Assembly: GCA_904501955.1 (NCBI GenBank)
Contig: CAJGCY010000025.1
Location: 1-24,404, forward strand
Length of the DNA stretch: 24,404 bases
Source: an uncultured Akkermansia sp.
GTDB taxonomy: Bacteria > Verrucomicrobiota > Verrucomicrobiia > Verrucomicrobiales > Akkermansiaceae
Direction of reading: 5' to 3'
The notes below the pieces were generated by a model that did not search any database, had not been told where the DNA came from, and saw only the letters and a program-made list of their open reading frames with translations. This document shows, piece after piece, positions 7,104 to 14,516 of this stretch; the stretch's first letter is position 1, and every line of letters begins with the position of its first letter. The translations under genes and the position numbers were made by a program.

Positions 7104-8506
7104 CACTTCTCCTCCGTTTTAAGGTGTTCAGCCATTCTGTATGCTGCCTCCGGCACGTACTCCTTCCAGCTTTCATCACCGGAGTTTATCATGCGCACAA
7201 TGTCGCGAGGCGTGCGGAACAGGAGCTTCTGGTTGAAGTAAGGCACGGAAACGATGTCCCCGTTATCCAGCAGGTGCTTGTACAAGTGACGGTACTTCTC
7301 CGGGGCGGTATAGGTGCCGGCCGTAACAAACTCACCCGTTTTCCGGTTAATCCAAGGCGTGACGTAAAAGCGAGTCTTATTGATGAAGCAATGCCCCATA
7401 CTGGCGAGAATGCCCCCCGGGGTATCCGCCCACTTATCCTTGAAGAGCTCATTCAGCAAGCCGATGGAAAGAGCGATGGCAACGGGCTCCTTGGTGTAGC
7501 GATTCAACAGGGTGGAAATACGATGGAAGTGTGTAATGTTGGTCACCATCACCGTCTTACCCAGGGCAGCCAAAGCATCCACGCGGTCAATGAAGTCCAG
7601 CAAATCCACCTCTTGCCCACGGAGGAGGTTGGAAAGCGATATTTCACAAATATCCACCACGCGGTCGCGTTGCTCCTCCGGCAGGTTTTCCATGAACTTG
7701 TTGCGCACGCTGTCCATCATCTCCAGGTGAATGTTGCAAATGGGCAGGAAACTGCCGCGCATCAGTACGATGGGGCGCTTATACAAGAAATCCGCCGGCT
7801 GGGCTACGCTGCCATCCGGGCAAAACAGCGTGGCCTCAGACAAACCGCTACGCACCAACTCCAGCGCCAGCAAGCGGTTGTCAAACATTCCGAAGCCATT
7901 GCCGGAGAAACGCATGAAATCAATCTCAAACATGCCGCGGTCCAAATTATCCGCAACACAATTCACGAATTCATCCATATGCTCACGCTTGTAACACAAA
8001 GCATACAGCAAATTAACACCCAAAATACCCAATACGCGCATTTGCACATCGTGATCCGGCACCAGCAGGCGCACATGCATCACAAAATCGCTGGGCGGAG
8101 CCTCCGGGCGCAACTGAAAGCGCACACCTATCCACGCGGACCATGGGCCATTATCACGGTAGCCCTTGCACTTTACTGTGTTGCAGAAGGAAAAAAAGCA
8201 TGTTTCCTTACCGCGTTTTTCCCCTAATCGATTAATGAGCTGAGTATACTCATAATCCATCATTTGCACCAAACGTTCTTGGGAGACATAGCGGCGCACG
8301 GGGCCGTACAGCGTATCGCTCACGGTCATATCATACGCCGAAATGGTCTTGGCAACGGTGCCGGCTGCCCCGGAGGAGCGGAAGAACCAATTGGCAGTCT
8401 CCTGACCGGCGCCGATTTCTGCAAACGTGCCATACACACGCTTATCCATGTTGATGCGGAACGCTCTCTCTTGAGTGGCGGCTAAGGCAAAAGCTTCAGT
8501 AGACAT
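7103..8506 (-). CDS. Conserved protein of unknown function (FAEIGAGQE family)
   Basis: 467 aa from the ATG at 8506, chosen because it leaves 19 bases after the PBP gene; an earlier in-frame start at 8554 would overlap that gene. A later start at MDKRVYG is also possible. There is no signal peptide or membrane segment, so it is probably cytoplasmic. The N-terminal signature YGTFAEIGAGQE...AGTVAKTISAYDM belongs, as far as I recall, to a widely distributed bacterial family carrying conflicting automatic labels (nicotinate-nucleotide adenylyltransferase, TonB-box protein). I see no adenylyltransferase HxGH motif to support the first. It lies between a peptidoglycan synthase and sufS and is coupled to sufS by TGATG. 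No function is assigned. Confidence 0.85.
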   Translation of the reverse strand: MSTEAFALAATQERAFRINMDKRVYGTFAEIGAGQETANWFFRSSGAAGTVAKTISAYDMTVSDTLYGPVRRYVSQERLVQMMDYEYTQLINRLGEKRGKETCFFSFCNTVKCKGYRDNGPWSAWIGVRFQLRPEAPPSDFVMHVRLLVPDHDVQMRVLGILGVNLLYALCYKREHMDEFVNCVADNLDRGMFEIDFMRFSGNGFGMFDNRLLALELVRSGLSEATLFCPDGSVAQPADFLYKRPIVLMRGSFLPICNIHLEMMDSVRNKFMENLPEEQRDRVVDICEISLSNLLRGQEVDLLDFIDRVDALAALGKTVMVTNITHFHRISTLLNRYTKEPVAIALSIGLLNELFKDKWADTPGGILASMGHCFINKTRFYVTPWINRKTGEFVTAGTYTAPEKYRHLYKHLLDNGDIVSVPYFNQKLLFRTPRDIVRMINSGDESWKEYVPEAAYRMAEHLKTEEK

Positions 8507-8525
8507 ATCAGTACAGGTGGGTAAA

Positions 8526-11135
8526 TCAGATTTCCATGGGAATAACGGGCACATTACGCAAGGGGCGGGGAGAATGCAGCGGTATAGTCGTATCCTTTTC
8601 CGGCTTGTTTTGCTTACTCGTTACGCCCTTGACGGACAAGTTCTCTTCATCGGATGCAGAATCGCGCAGTTGCGCAATATCCTCCGCGTTCTTATAACGG
8701 GGGTTGAGCTCTTGTTGGCAACCGTAGGGATCTTCACCGGTAAGAGCGGGCGCCTTCGGCAGCACCGGCACCACCGGCAAAACTCGGGTGGAGGCGGTAC
8801 TATTACTGCCGTAATCAATAAAATCACCCAAGGTGGGGCTGCCGTCGCCATGAATGGCGCAAGAGGCTAAGGTGATGTCACCCTTGGGGAAATACTCGCG
8901 GTAGGTGAGCAAATCATAGCTGGAATTGCACCCGCGAATGGTGGACTCATAGCAGTAGTCCGTTGCGCGCAAGCCGGAGGCCTTACATATCTCCACCACT
9001 TCCGTATCGGACGGCGGTTCAATCTCCACGGATTCGAAGTTCCCCTGCTCAGCAGCCTTGAAGACAGCCCCCATCACCGGGGCGCAAATGTCAGACGCAA
9101 AAGCAGTGGGATATATGGGGGTGTGGTCGTTCAAGAAACCGACCCATATACCACAGGTAATGGCGGAATCATACGCAAACAAAGTGGCATCTGCAAAATC
9201 GTAGTTCGTACCACTCTTTGCAGCGCCCTTAAAGTTGTCCGGCATGAAGGTGCGCACACGTTCCGCAGAGCCACTCTGCAGGGAATCCCGCAAAATAGAA
9301 TGAATGCGGAACGCCGTGCATGGCGTGGCGCAAGCCAGCATCTCACCCTTCAGGTTATCCTTGCGCTCCCAAAGAATGGTACCGTTGGCATCCGTAATTT
9401 TGGTGATGACAAAAGGAGCATGTGCGCGGTAGCCACAGTTCGGGAACACGGAATAGGCCATGACCATTTGCTTGAGCGACATGGGTTCCGTTCCCAAATA
9501 CACGCGCGGATAATACTGCGGGCATGCCTCAGTGCTGCCGGGATTGCGCAGGGGGGGCGTGATACCCACACGGCGAAGAGTGTCAATGAAGGGCTTGCAG
9601 CCTTTATGCGGGTCTGAACTCAGGGCAATACCAAGGCGCGCTGCGGATGATATTTTGGAATAAGCCAAGGCTTGGCGTGCCGTGATGGAGTCCAAGTAGC
9701 GTCCCTTATCGAGCTCCAAGCCCCACTCACCCAATATACCCTCCGTACCGCCGATACCGGCCAAGCGGTTATCCAAAGCATCATCCACCAAGCGGGAGCA
9801 CGGAGAATAGCCGTTGTCAAACGCGCACATGTAGAGGAATGGCAGCAGGGCCGTGCCCACGGGGCGACGCCCCAACTCAATAAAATCATAATTAGAGCGC
9901 TCAAAGTTGCGCCCGCCAACGTATGCCAGCACCGCACCGGTCTTGTTGTCAATAGCAAACACCGCACCATCCAAATAATTATGAATGGCCGGAGCCCCCG
10001 CCGGAACGGGGTCAGAAAAGCGAACGTGTGCAAAATCCTCTTTTGACTCAATATCAGTCAGTTGTTTAGTCAAGGCCTGCATGGCGGCCTCTTGCATGCC
10101 CTTATCAATGGTGGTGTAGATGCGAATACCGGCACTTTTGATGATTTCATCACCACGCACGGGGTCCTTGAAAAGGCTGAGTGCTTGCTGCTGAATGAGA
10201 GAATGCAGGTGGGAGGTCTGGCGACGAATGGGGTTGGAAACCACCTCAAGCGGCGTCAATTTCAAGCGCTCAGCCTCCTCAAGCGTCAGGTAATTAAGGC
10301 GCTGCATGCGGTCTATCACGTCATTGCGCCAGCGACGGTTCAACTCAGGGTTGCGAATGGGGTTATAGTTCTCCGGGTTCTTAATCAACGCCGCGATACT
10401 GGCTGCCTCACGCACGGTCAAATCCGCCGGTTCTTTGCCGAAGTAGCCCAACGATGCCGCACGTATGCCGTAAAAACCGCGACCGAAATAAATGCGGTTC
10501 AGGTAAAACTCCATAATCTGGCGCTTGGAGTATTTTTCCTCAATGCGGATAGCAAGGAAGATTTCCACCATTTTACGCTCATACCTACTGCCACCGCGCA
10601 TGGCTGTACGGCGCTCCAAATCATAGGCGTTACGAGCGAGCTGCTGCGTGATGGTGGAAGCGCCTTGGTTGGCATCACCACCGGCGGCCAAGGCCTCCTT
10701 TGCAGCGCGCAAAATACCCACCGGGTCATAGCCACCGTGCGTCCAGAAGGTTTTGTCCTCCTGAGCTACGAGGGCATCAATCATGCAGGGGGCTATCTTG
10801 TCGAAGGTGACGTAGCTGCGATTTTCATCAAATATGCGACCTATTTCCTGCTTGTTACGGTCATAAATGATACAGGGGTGGTCAAGGTTGTTGATGGTCT
10901 CCAAATCAAAAGATTCCGCCCATTTCTCATACTTAGCGGTGAAAATTTTGAAGCCGACATAGCCACCCACGGCCATCACGGCCAGCATAATCGTCAGGAT
11001 TACCGTGCATTTAATTAAGAAACGCTTCCACCAACTACCCTTGCGGGCAGGCTTTGCCTTGCGTTCGTCGTTATGCTTACGACGCCGCGCCTCCGCAGCC
11101 TTCCTGCGGTTCTGGTATTCATCAAGGTCGTCCAT
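8526..11135 (-). CDS. Class A penicillin-binding protein with degenerate transpeptidase site
   Basis: 869 aa in PBP1A layout: basic cytoplasmic N-terminus, one membrane anchor (about 41-61), GT51 glycosyltransferase (about 90-270) and penicillin-binding fold (about 385-700). The glycosyltransferase looks intact: E126 in EDKTFWTHGG, GASTITQQLARN (158-169), RKMVE (187-191). It should polymerise lipid II outside the membrane. In the transpeptidase, the usual Ser-x-x-Lys motif (GSxxKP) reads GTALLP (427-432), so both the serine (T428) and the lysine (L431) are lost. The expected SxN reads SKI (493-495), while KSGT (640-643) is kept. The domain is therefore probably unable to cross-link or bind beta-lactams. 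An Asp/Pro/Thr-rich tail follows. It lies 77 bases downstream of cstA. Confidence 0.92.
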   Translation of the reverse strand: MDDLDEYQNRRKAAEARRRKHNDERKAKPARKGSWWKRFLIKCTVILTIMLAVMAVGGYVGFKIFTAKYEKWAESFDLETINNLDHPCIIYDRNKQEIGRIFDENRSYVTFDKIAPCMIDALVAQEDKTFWTHGGYDPVGILRAAKEALAAGGDANQGASTITQQLARNAYDLERRTAMRGGSRYERKMVEIFLAIRIEEKYSKRQIMEFYLNRIYFGRGFYGIRAASLGYFGKEPADLTVREAASIAALIKNPENYNPIRNPELNRRWRNDVIDRMQRLNYLTLEEAERLKLTPLEVVSNPIRRQTSHLHSLIQQQALSLFKDPVRGDEIIKSAGIRIYTTIDKGMQEAAMQALTKQLTDIESKEDFAHVRFSDPVPAGAPAIHNYLDGAVFAIDNKTGAVLAYVGGRNFERSNYDFIELGRRPVGTALLPFLYMCAFDNGYSPCSRLVDDALDNRLAGIGGTEGILGEWGLELDKGRYLDSITARQALAYSKISSAARLGIALSSDPHKGCKPFIDTLRRVGITPPLRNPGSTEACPQYYPRVYLGTEPMSLKQMVMAYSVFPNCGYRAHAPFVITKITDANGTILWERKDNLKGEMLACATPCTAFRIHSILRDSLQSGSAERVRTFMPDNFKGAAKSGTNYDFADATLFAYDSAITCGIWVGFLNDHTPIYPTAFASDICAPVMGAVFKAAEQGNFESVEIEPPSDTEVVEICKASGLRATDYCYESTIRGCNSSYDLLTYREYFPKGDITLASCAIHGDGSPTLGDFIDYGSNSTASTRVLPVVPVLPKAPALTGEDPYGCQQELNPRYKNAEDIAQLRDSASDEENLSVKGVTSKQNKPEKDTTIPLHSPRPLRNVPVIPMEI

Positions 11136-11187
11136 GCTCTTGCAAGTAGAGAATAGCAGAAAGCGCAGCGGATTTCAAGGCGCAAAT

Positions 11188-11211
11188 GCGTTTGTTGGGC
11201 GTCAGACGCAC
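11188..11211. other. Small hairpin between cstA and the PBP gene
   Basis: TGCGTTTG (11188-11195) pairs with CAGACGCA (11204-11211) through 8 bp including one G-T wobble on the plus strand; on the minus strand that pair becomes a C-A mismatch. No T-tract follows. It may attenuate cstA read-through or may mean nothing. Confidence 0.25.
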
Positions 11212-11212
11212 A

Positions 11213-12697
11213 TTAAGACGGCACTTTGTCGGATTTTTTTGGAATCAGGCACAAAAAGCCGGCAAAAAGCAGGGTTGAAATAGCAGAAGCAATCCAGAAT
11301 GAGATGGTGGAATCAAGCTCAATCATGCAATCAGGTGAGCTGAGCAGGAAACAAACGCACACCATGGTCATGAACACCGCCGGTATGCTCACTACCCAAT
11401 GCAGGCGGCCACGTTTGCGCAGCAACACAGCCACTGCCCACAAGGTAAAGCAGGCAAGCGTTTGATTCGACCACCCGAAGAAGCGCCAAATCACGCTGAA
11501 ATCCACGTTTGCCAACACGATAACCAGCGCAAAAATCGGCAGCGCCAGCAGCAATCGCGATGCGACTTTGTGCTGAGACATGCCGAAGGCATCCGCCAAC
11601 ATCAGGCGACAACAGCGCATGGCGGTATCACCACTCGTGATGGGGAGCACCACGACACCCAGCACCGCCAATATTGCCCCTACTCCGCCCATCAAGCGGA
11701 AGGAGGCATCATTCACCGCTATGGCCGGATTCTTCAAAATCACCGTCATGAAATTCACCGCTTCCTGCCCTGCACTGCAACGCACCAAAGTGCCATCCAC
11801 CAAGGCGTAAGAACTCAAAACATCACGCAAGGTAATCCCCACAACTGCCCACACGAGAGCGACGATACCCTCCACCACCATAGCGCCGTAAAACACGGTG
11901 CGCAAATGGCGAGCTTGCGGTAAGCAACGCACCATCATCGGGCTTTGCGTGGCGTGAAAACCGGAAATAGCCCCACACGCAATGGTCACGAAGAGCATGG
12001 GCCACACCGATAAACCATCGGGATGCATGTTAGCGAACACATCATGATACGGCAAGATTTCATACGGGCCGAAAACGAGAGCGCAAGCCATGCCCACGGC
12101 CATCACCAAGAAGAGCAATCCGAACACCGGGTAAATCTTGCCGATAATGACGTTGATGGGCAGAACGGTCGCCAAAAAGTAATAAGTCATGATGATAACA
12201 CACCACCACAGCACAGATACCGGCTCCACCATGCTATGAAGCATACCGGCGGGACCTTTCGTAAACACCACGCCCACCAGCAACATCAGCAAAATACACA
12301 CGCCACGCATCAGATAACAGGCGTACTTACCCAAATGCCGGCCTATCAATTCCGGCAAATTGCAGCCCTCTTTTTCCGCTGAAGCCACCGCCGCATAAAA
12401 ATCATGCACTGCGCCGGCCAGCAAGCACCCCAGCACTATCCACAGCAAGGCCACAGGCCCGAACAAACAACCCGATAATGCGCCGAACACAGGGCCCAGG
12501 CCGGCTATGTTCAGCAGCTGTATCATGAAAATCTTCCACGTCGGCATGGCTACATAATCCACTCCATCCGCACGGTACGTGCAGGGCATCCGCATAGAAT
12601 CTTGCACGCCGTAAATTTTCTCCGCTATTTTGCCGTACACGAAATAGCCGGCAACCAACAGTACTACACACAATAAAAATATGAGCAATCCCAACAT
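11213..12697 (-). CDS. cstA: CstA-family membrane transporter
   Basis: 494 aa from the ATG at 12697. An in-frame GTG at 12712 exists but has no ribosome site; the ATG has a weak GGTG. The protein is almost wholly hydrophobic, with more than ten membrane segments. The family hallmark GLGPVFGALSG followed by LWIVLGCLLAGAVHDFYA is clear. E. coli CstA is about 700 aa; this is the shorter form common in other phyla. Known members take up pyruvate or peptides in carbon limitation; the substrate here is unproven. No sensor kinase or regulator such as BtsSR is adjacent. A TTGAAA lies upstream near 12740 but I see no convincing -10. The nearest upstream gene ends at a terminator, so cstA probably has its own promoter. 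Confidence 0.9.
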   Translation of the reverse strand: MLGLLIFLLCVVLLVAGYFVYGKIAEKIYGVQDSMRMPCTYRADGVDYVAMPTWKIFMIQLLNIAGLGPVFGALSGCLFGPVALLWIVLGCLLAGAVHDFYAAVASAEKEGCNLPELIGRHLGKYACYLMRGVCILLMLLVGVVFTKGPAGMLHSMVEPVSVLWWCVIIMTYYFLATVLPINVIIGKIYPVFGLLFLVMAVGMACALVFGPYEILPYHDVFANMHPDGLSVWPMLFVTIACGAISGFHATQSPMMVRCLPQARHLRTVFYGAMVVEGIVALVWAVVGITLRDVLSSYALVDGTLVRCSAGQEAVNFMTVILKNPAIAVNDASFRLMGGVGAILAVLGVVVLPITSGDTAMRCCRLMLADAFGMSQHKVASRLLLALPIFALVIVLANVDFSVIWRFFGWSNQTLACFTLWAVAVLLRKRGRLHWVVSIPAVFMTMVCVCFLLSSPDCMIELDSTISFWIASAISTLLFAGFLCLIPKKSDKVPS

Positions 12698-12764
12698 AGT
12701 ATCAGCGGGCACCTAGCTTACTACAGCAGCACATGAGTTTCAATCTTTTTTTCCGTCTCAGGAC

Positions 12765-12798
12765 AGAAAAAAGCGCGCAGCAACATGCCACGCGCTTT
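12765..12798 (-). terminator. Intrinsic terminator of the DUF805 gene
   Basis: On the minus strand, AAAGCGCG (12798-12791) pairs perfectly with CGCGCTTT (12777-12770), and a T-run follows at once (12772-12767). It lies 27 bases after the stop of the GYF_2/DUF805 gene and separates it from cstA. Confidence 0.85.
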
Positions 12799-12825
12799 CC
12801 TGAAAAAACACCCTTGCAGCAGCGG

Positions 12826-13377
12826 TTAAGCCTTGGGCGGCTCGGGGCCGTTGCCATAGCGGTTCGGCTGAGAGGACGGACGCAAGGCCAAAATGATAGC
12901 ACCGTACACCGGAATAAAGAAGAAGGCGCCGTGATGCCCCACGTCTTGCATGCGACGGAAACCTACCGCTATAAGCGGAAGCACGCAGGCAAGCATAGCC
13001 AGCAAGCAAAGAACCATTAAAATGACGAAGGGCCATGCAACCATCGACAGAATGCTGAAAAGCACCACGGAAAAGTATAAAATATGGTACGCCAGCATGA
13101 ACCACCAATACTCACTACGCCCGGCACGCCCGGAGAACTGAACATAGCGCTTGATGCAGGAAACACAGGCACTGATGAGGTTGTAGTCGGTTTTCACGGC
13201 CGTAGCGGCAGCGGCCGCTACCACCTCCGCAAGGGGGCGCCAGTCAGCCATGCCCTCACACCAAGCCACGTAATCACCGGCAGTCGGGTCGGTGGCAAGC
13301 ATTTGTTTGAGCGCAGCCAAATGATAGGGGCCGGTCTGTGTACCGCCACGCTTTGCAATGTAATATTGAGGATGCAT
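12826..13377 (-). CDS. GYF_2 (DUF4339) plus DUF805 membrane protein
   Basis: 183 aa. The N-terminal 5-52 (YYIAKRGGTQTGPYHLAALK...DWRPLAEV) is a GYF_2/DUF4339 domain, a small cytoplasmic putative protein-binding fold. From about 68 to 170 comes DUF805, with RSEYWWFMLAYHILYF, several membrane segments and the closing RRMQDVGHHGAFFFIPVYG and NRYGNGP pattern. This pairing is common in bacteria, but its biochemical role is unknown. It is a monocistronic unit, with a promoter at 13434-13462 and a terminator at 12765-12798. The ATG at 13377 has no Shine-Dalgarno; the leader is A/T-rich just before it. A second GATAAT sits only 8 bases upstream of the ATG. Confidence 0.9.
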   Translation of the reverse strand: MHPQYYIAKRGGTQTGPYHLAALKQMLATDPTAGDYVAWCEGMADWRPLAEVVAAAAATAVKTDYNLISACVSCIKRYVQFSGRAGRSEYWWFMLAYHILYFSVVLFSILSMVAWPFVILMVLCLLAMLACVLPLIAVGFRRMQDVGHHGAFFFIPVYGAIILALRPSSQPNRYGNGPEPPKA

Positions 13378-13433
13378 ATGTTAATTATCGGTTAGAAGAT
13401 GTCCGCAAAAGCATATTCGCGTTTGCCGGGATG

Positions 13434-13462
13434 AGACTAACAGGTTTTTCCTACGTTGTCAA
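13434..13462 (-). promoter_or_regulatory. Promoter of the DUF805 gene
   Basis: On the minus strand a perfect -35 TTGACA (13462-13457) and a 17-base spacer lead to TAGTCT (13439-13434), which is preceded by TG one base away (extended -10). The start would fall near 13427, about 50 bases before the ATG. It lies in the 120-base gap after the thioredoxin-like gene. Confidence 0.6.
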
Positions 13463-13497
13463 GACTAAGAGCTGCCGAGCGCGCCATACTTCCGCAT

Positions 13498-14496
13498 TTA
13501 TTCCTCGCCGGGCTTGGTGGAGGACCCCATAGGCGTCCAATTCTCATCATCATCCGTTCCGGTAGGCTTGCGCTTGCTCCCCATGGGGCCGGATTCATCA
13601 TCCGCTGCGGCATCATCCTGATTTTTGCGCTGAGCCATGGGCACATAGGGCGTATCTTTTGAGGGGTCCTGCTCTTTGGGCACGACCCACAGCTCGATAG
13701 CGCCCTCAGCATAAGCTCCGTAAATGGAATCAGGGTCTATGTTGCGCATCTCGGTATAAATTGCACGCAAACGATTGGCAGAGCCTCCGTTACGGCGAAC
13801 ATGCCCGGCGTATGCAGCCATGATTTCCTGGCGCTGGCGGCGCGTGTAGAAGCCGGAATCAATCAAGCCACGCACGTAGGCGTTCGCTTCCTCCAGAGTT
13901 TTGACTTGCAGGGCTTCCACAACGGTGAGGGGGTCAAACCCGGGACCGGTAATATCCGCCGGGAGGTTAATCTGTACATCCGCAGCTTGCGCGAGTAAGG
14001 CCAAGCGTTTGTTGCCGGAAGCGCGCACGGCTTTGGCGATGAGTTTATCCTGCTCATCAAAAGCATCCAAGAGGCGATTGAGTGCTTCCGCAGCAGCCTC
14101 GGGGGATTTCATATCCTCAGCACTCTGCACCACACCGCGCAGGTTTCCCTGCCCGTCCAGCACCACTAAGCACGGGTAGCTCCAAATGCCACCGGGCAAG
14201 CTGGCTTTGCCCATCACTTTATTCCATGCCTTTTGCTCCTTTTCATTGGGCATTTGGTAGACGGGGACTTCCAAAAACACGCACAAACGCACGGCGCGGG
14301 CAATACCGCGCTTGCGGATGAAGCTCTCATACGCTTGCTCGCTCACGCGGTCATAGTTAGCCCCGTAGCAGAAAAGCACCACCGGGCGCTTGCCTCCGGA
14401 TTTACGCAAAGCATCCTGATATGTGCGCGCCGTAGCAGCCATCAAGGTGCCACTCAACAGCAAAAACGCCAGTACAAATTGAACGAAACGCATCAT
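13498..14496 (-). CDS. Secreted thioredoxin-like protein without CXXC
   Basis: 332 aa. A signal peptide (about 1-22, FVQFVLAFLLLSGTLMAATA) exports it. Residues about 35-150 look like a thioredoxin fold: KRPVVLFCYGANY where the redox motif would be, and YPCLVVLDGQGN at the cis-proline strand. The CXXC is absent (single C43), so disulfide exchange of the usual kind is unlikely. A helical region follows (about 150-270). The C-terminal 50 residues hold three imperfect acidic repeats built on VPMAQRK, GPMGSKRKP and TPMGSSTKP. It starts 20 bases after the transglutaminase-like gene and is the last gene of that cassette. Two consecutive ATGs are possible starts. No family name is assigned. Confidence 0.82.
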   Translation of the reverse strand: MMRFVQFVLAFLLLSGTLMAATARTYQDALRKSGGKRPVVLFCYGANYDRVSEQAYESFIRKRGIARAVRLCVFLEVPVYQMPNEKEQKAWNKVMGKASLPGGIWSYPCLVVLDGQGNLRGVVQSAEDMKSPEAAAEALNRLLDAFDEQDKLIAKAVRASGNKRLALLAQAADVQINLPADITGPGFDPLTVVEALQVKTLEEANAYVRGLIDSGFYTRRQRQEIMAAYAGHVRRNGGSANRLRAIYTEMRNIDPDSIYGAYAEGAIELWVVPKEQDPSKDTPYVPMAQRKNQDDAAADDESGPMGSKRKPTGTDDDENWTPMGSSTKPGEE

Positions 14497-14516
14497 CTTA
14501 TCTCGCAGTTAAAAGA

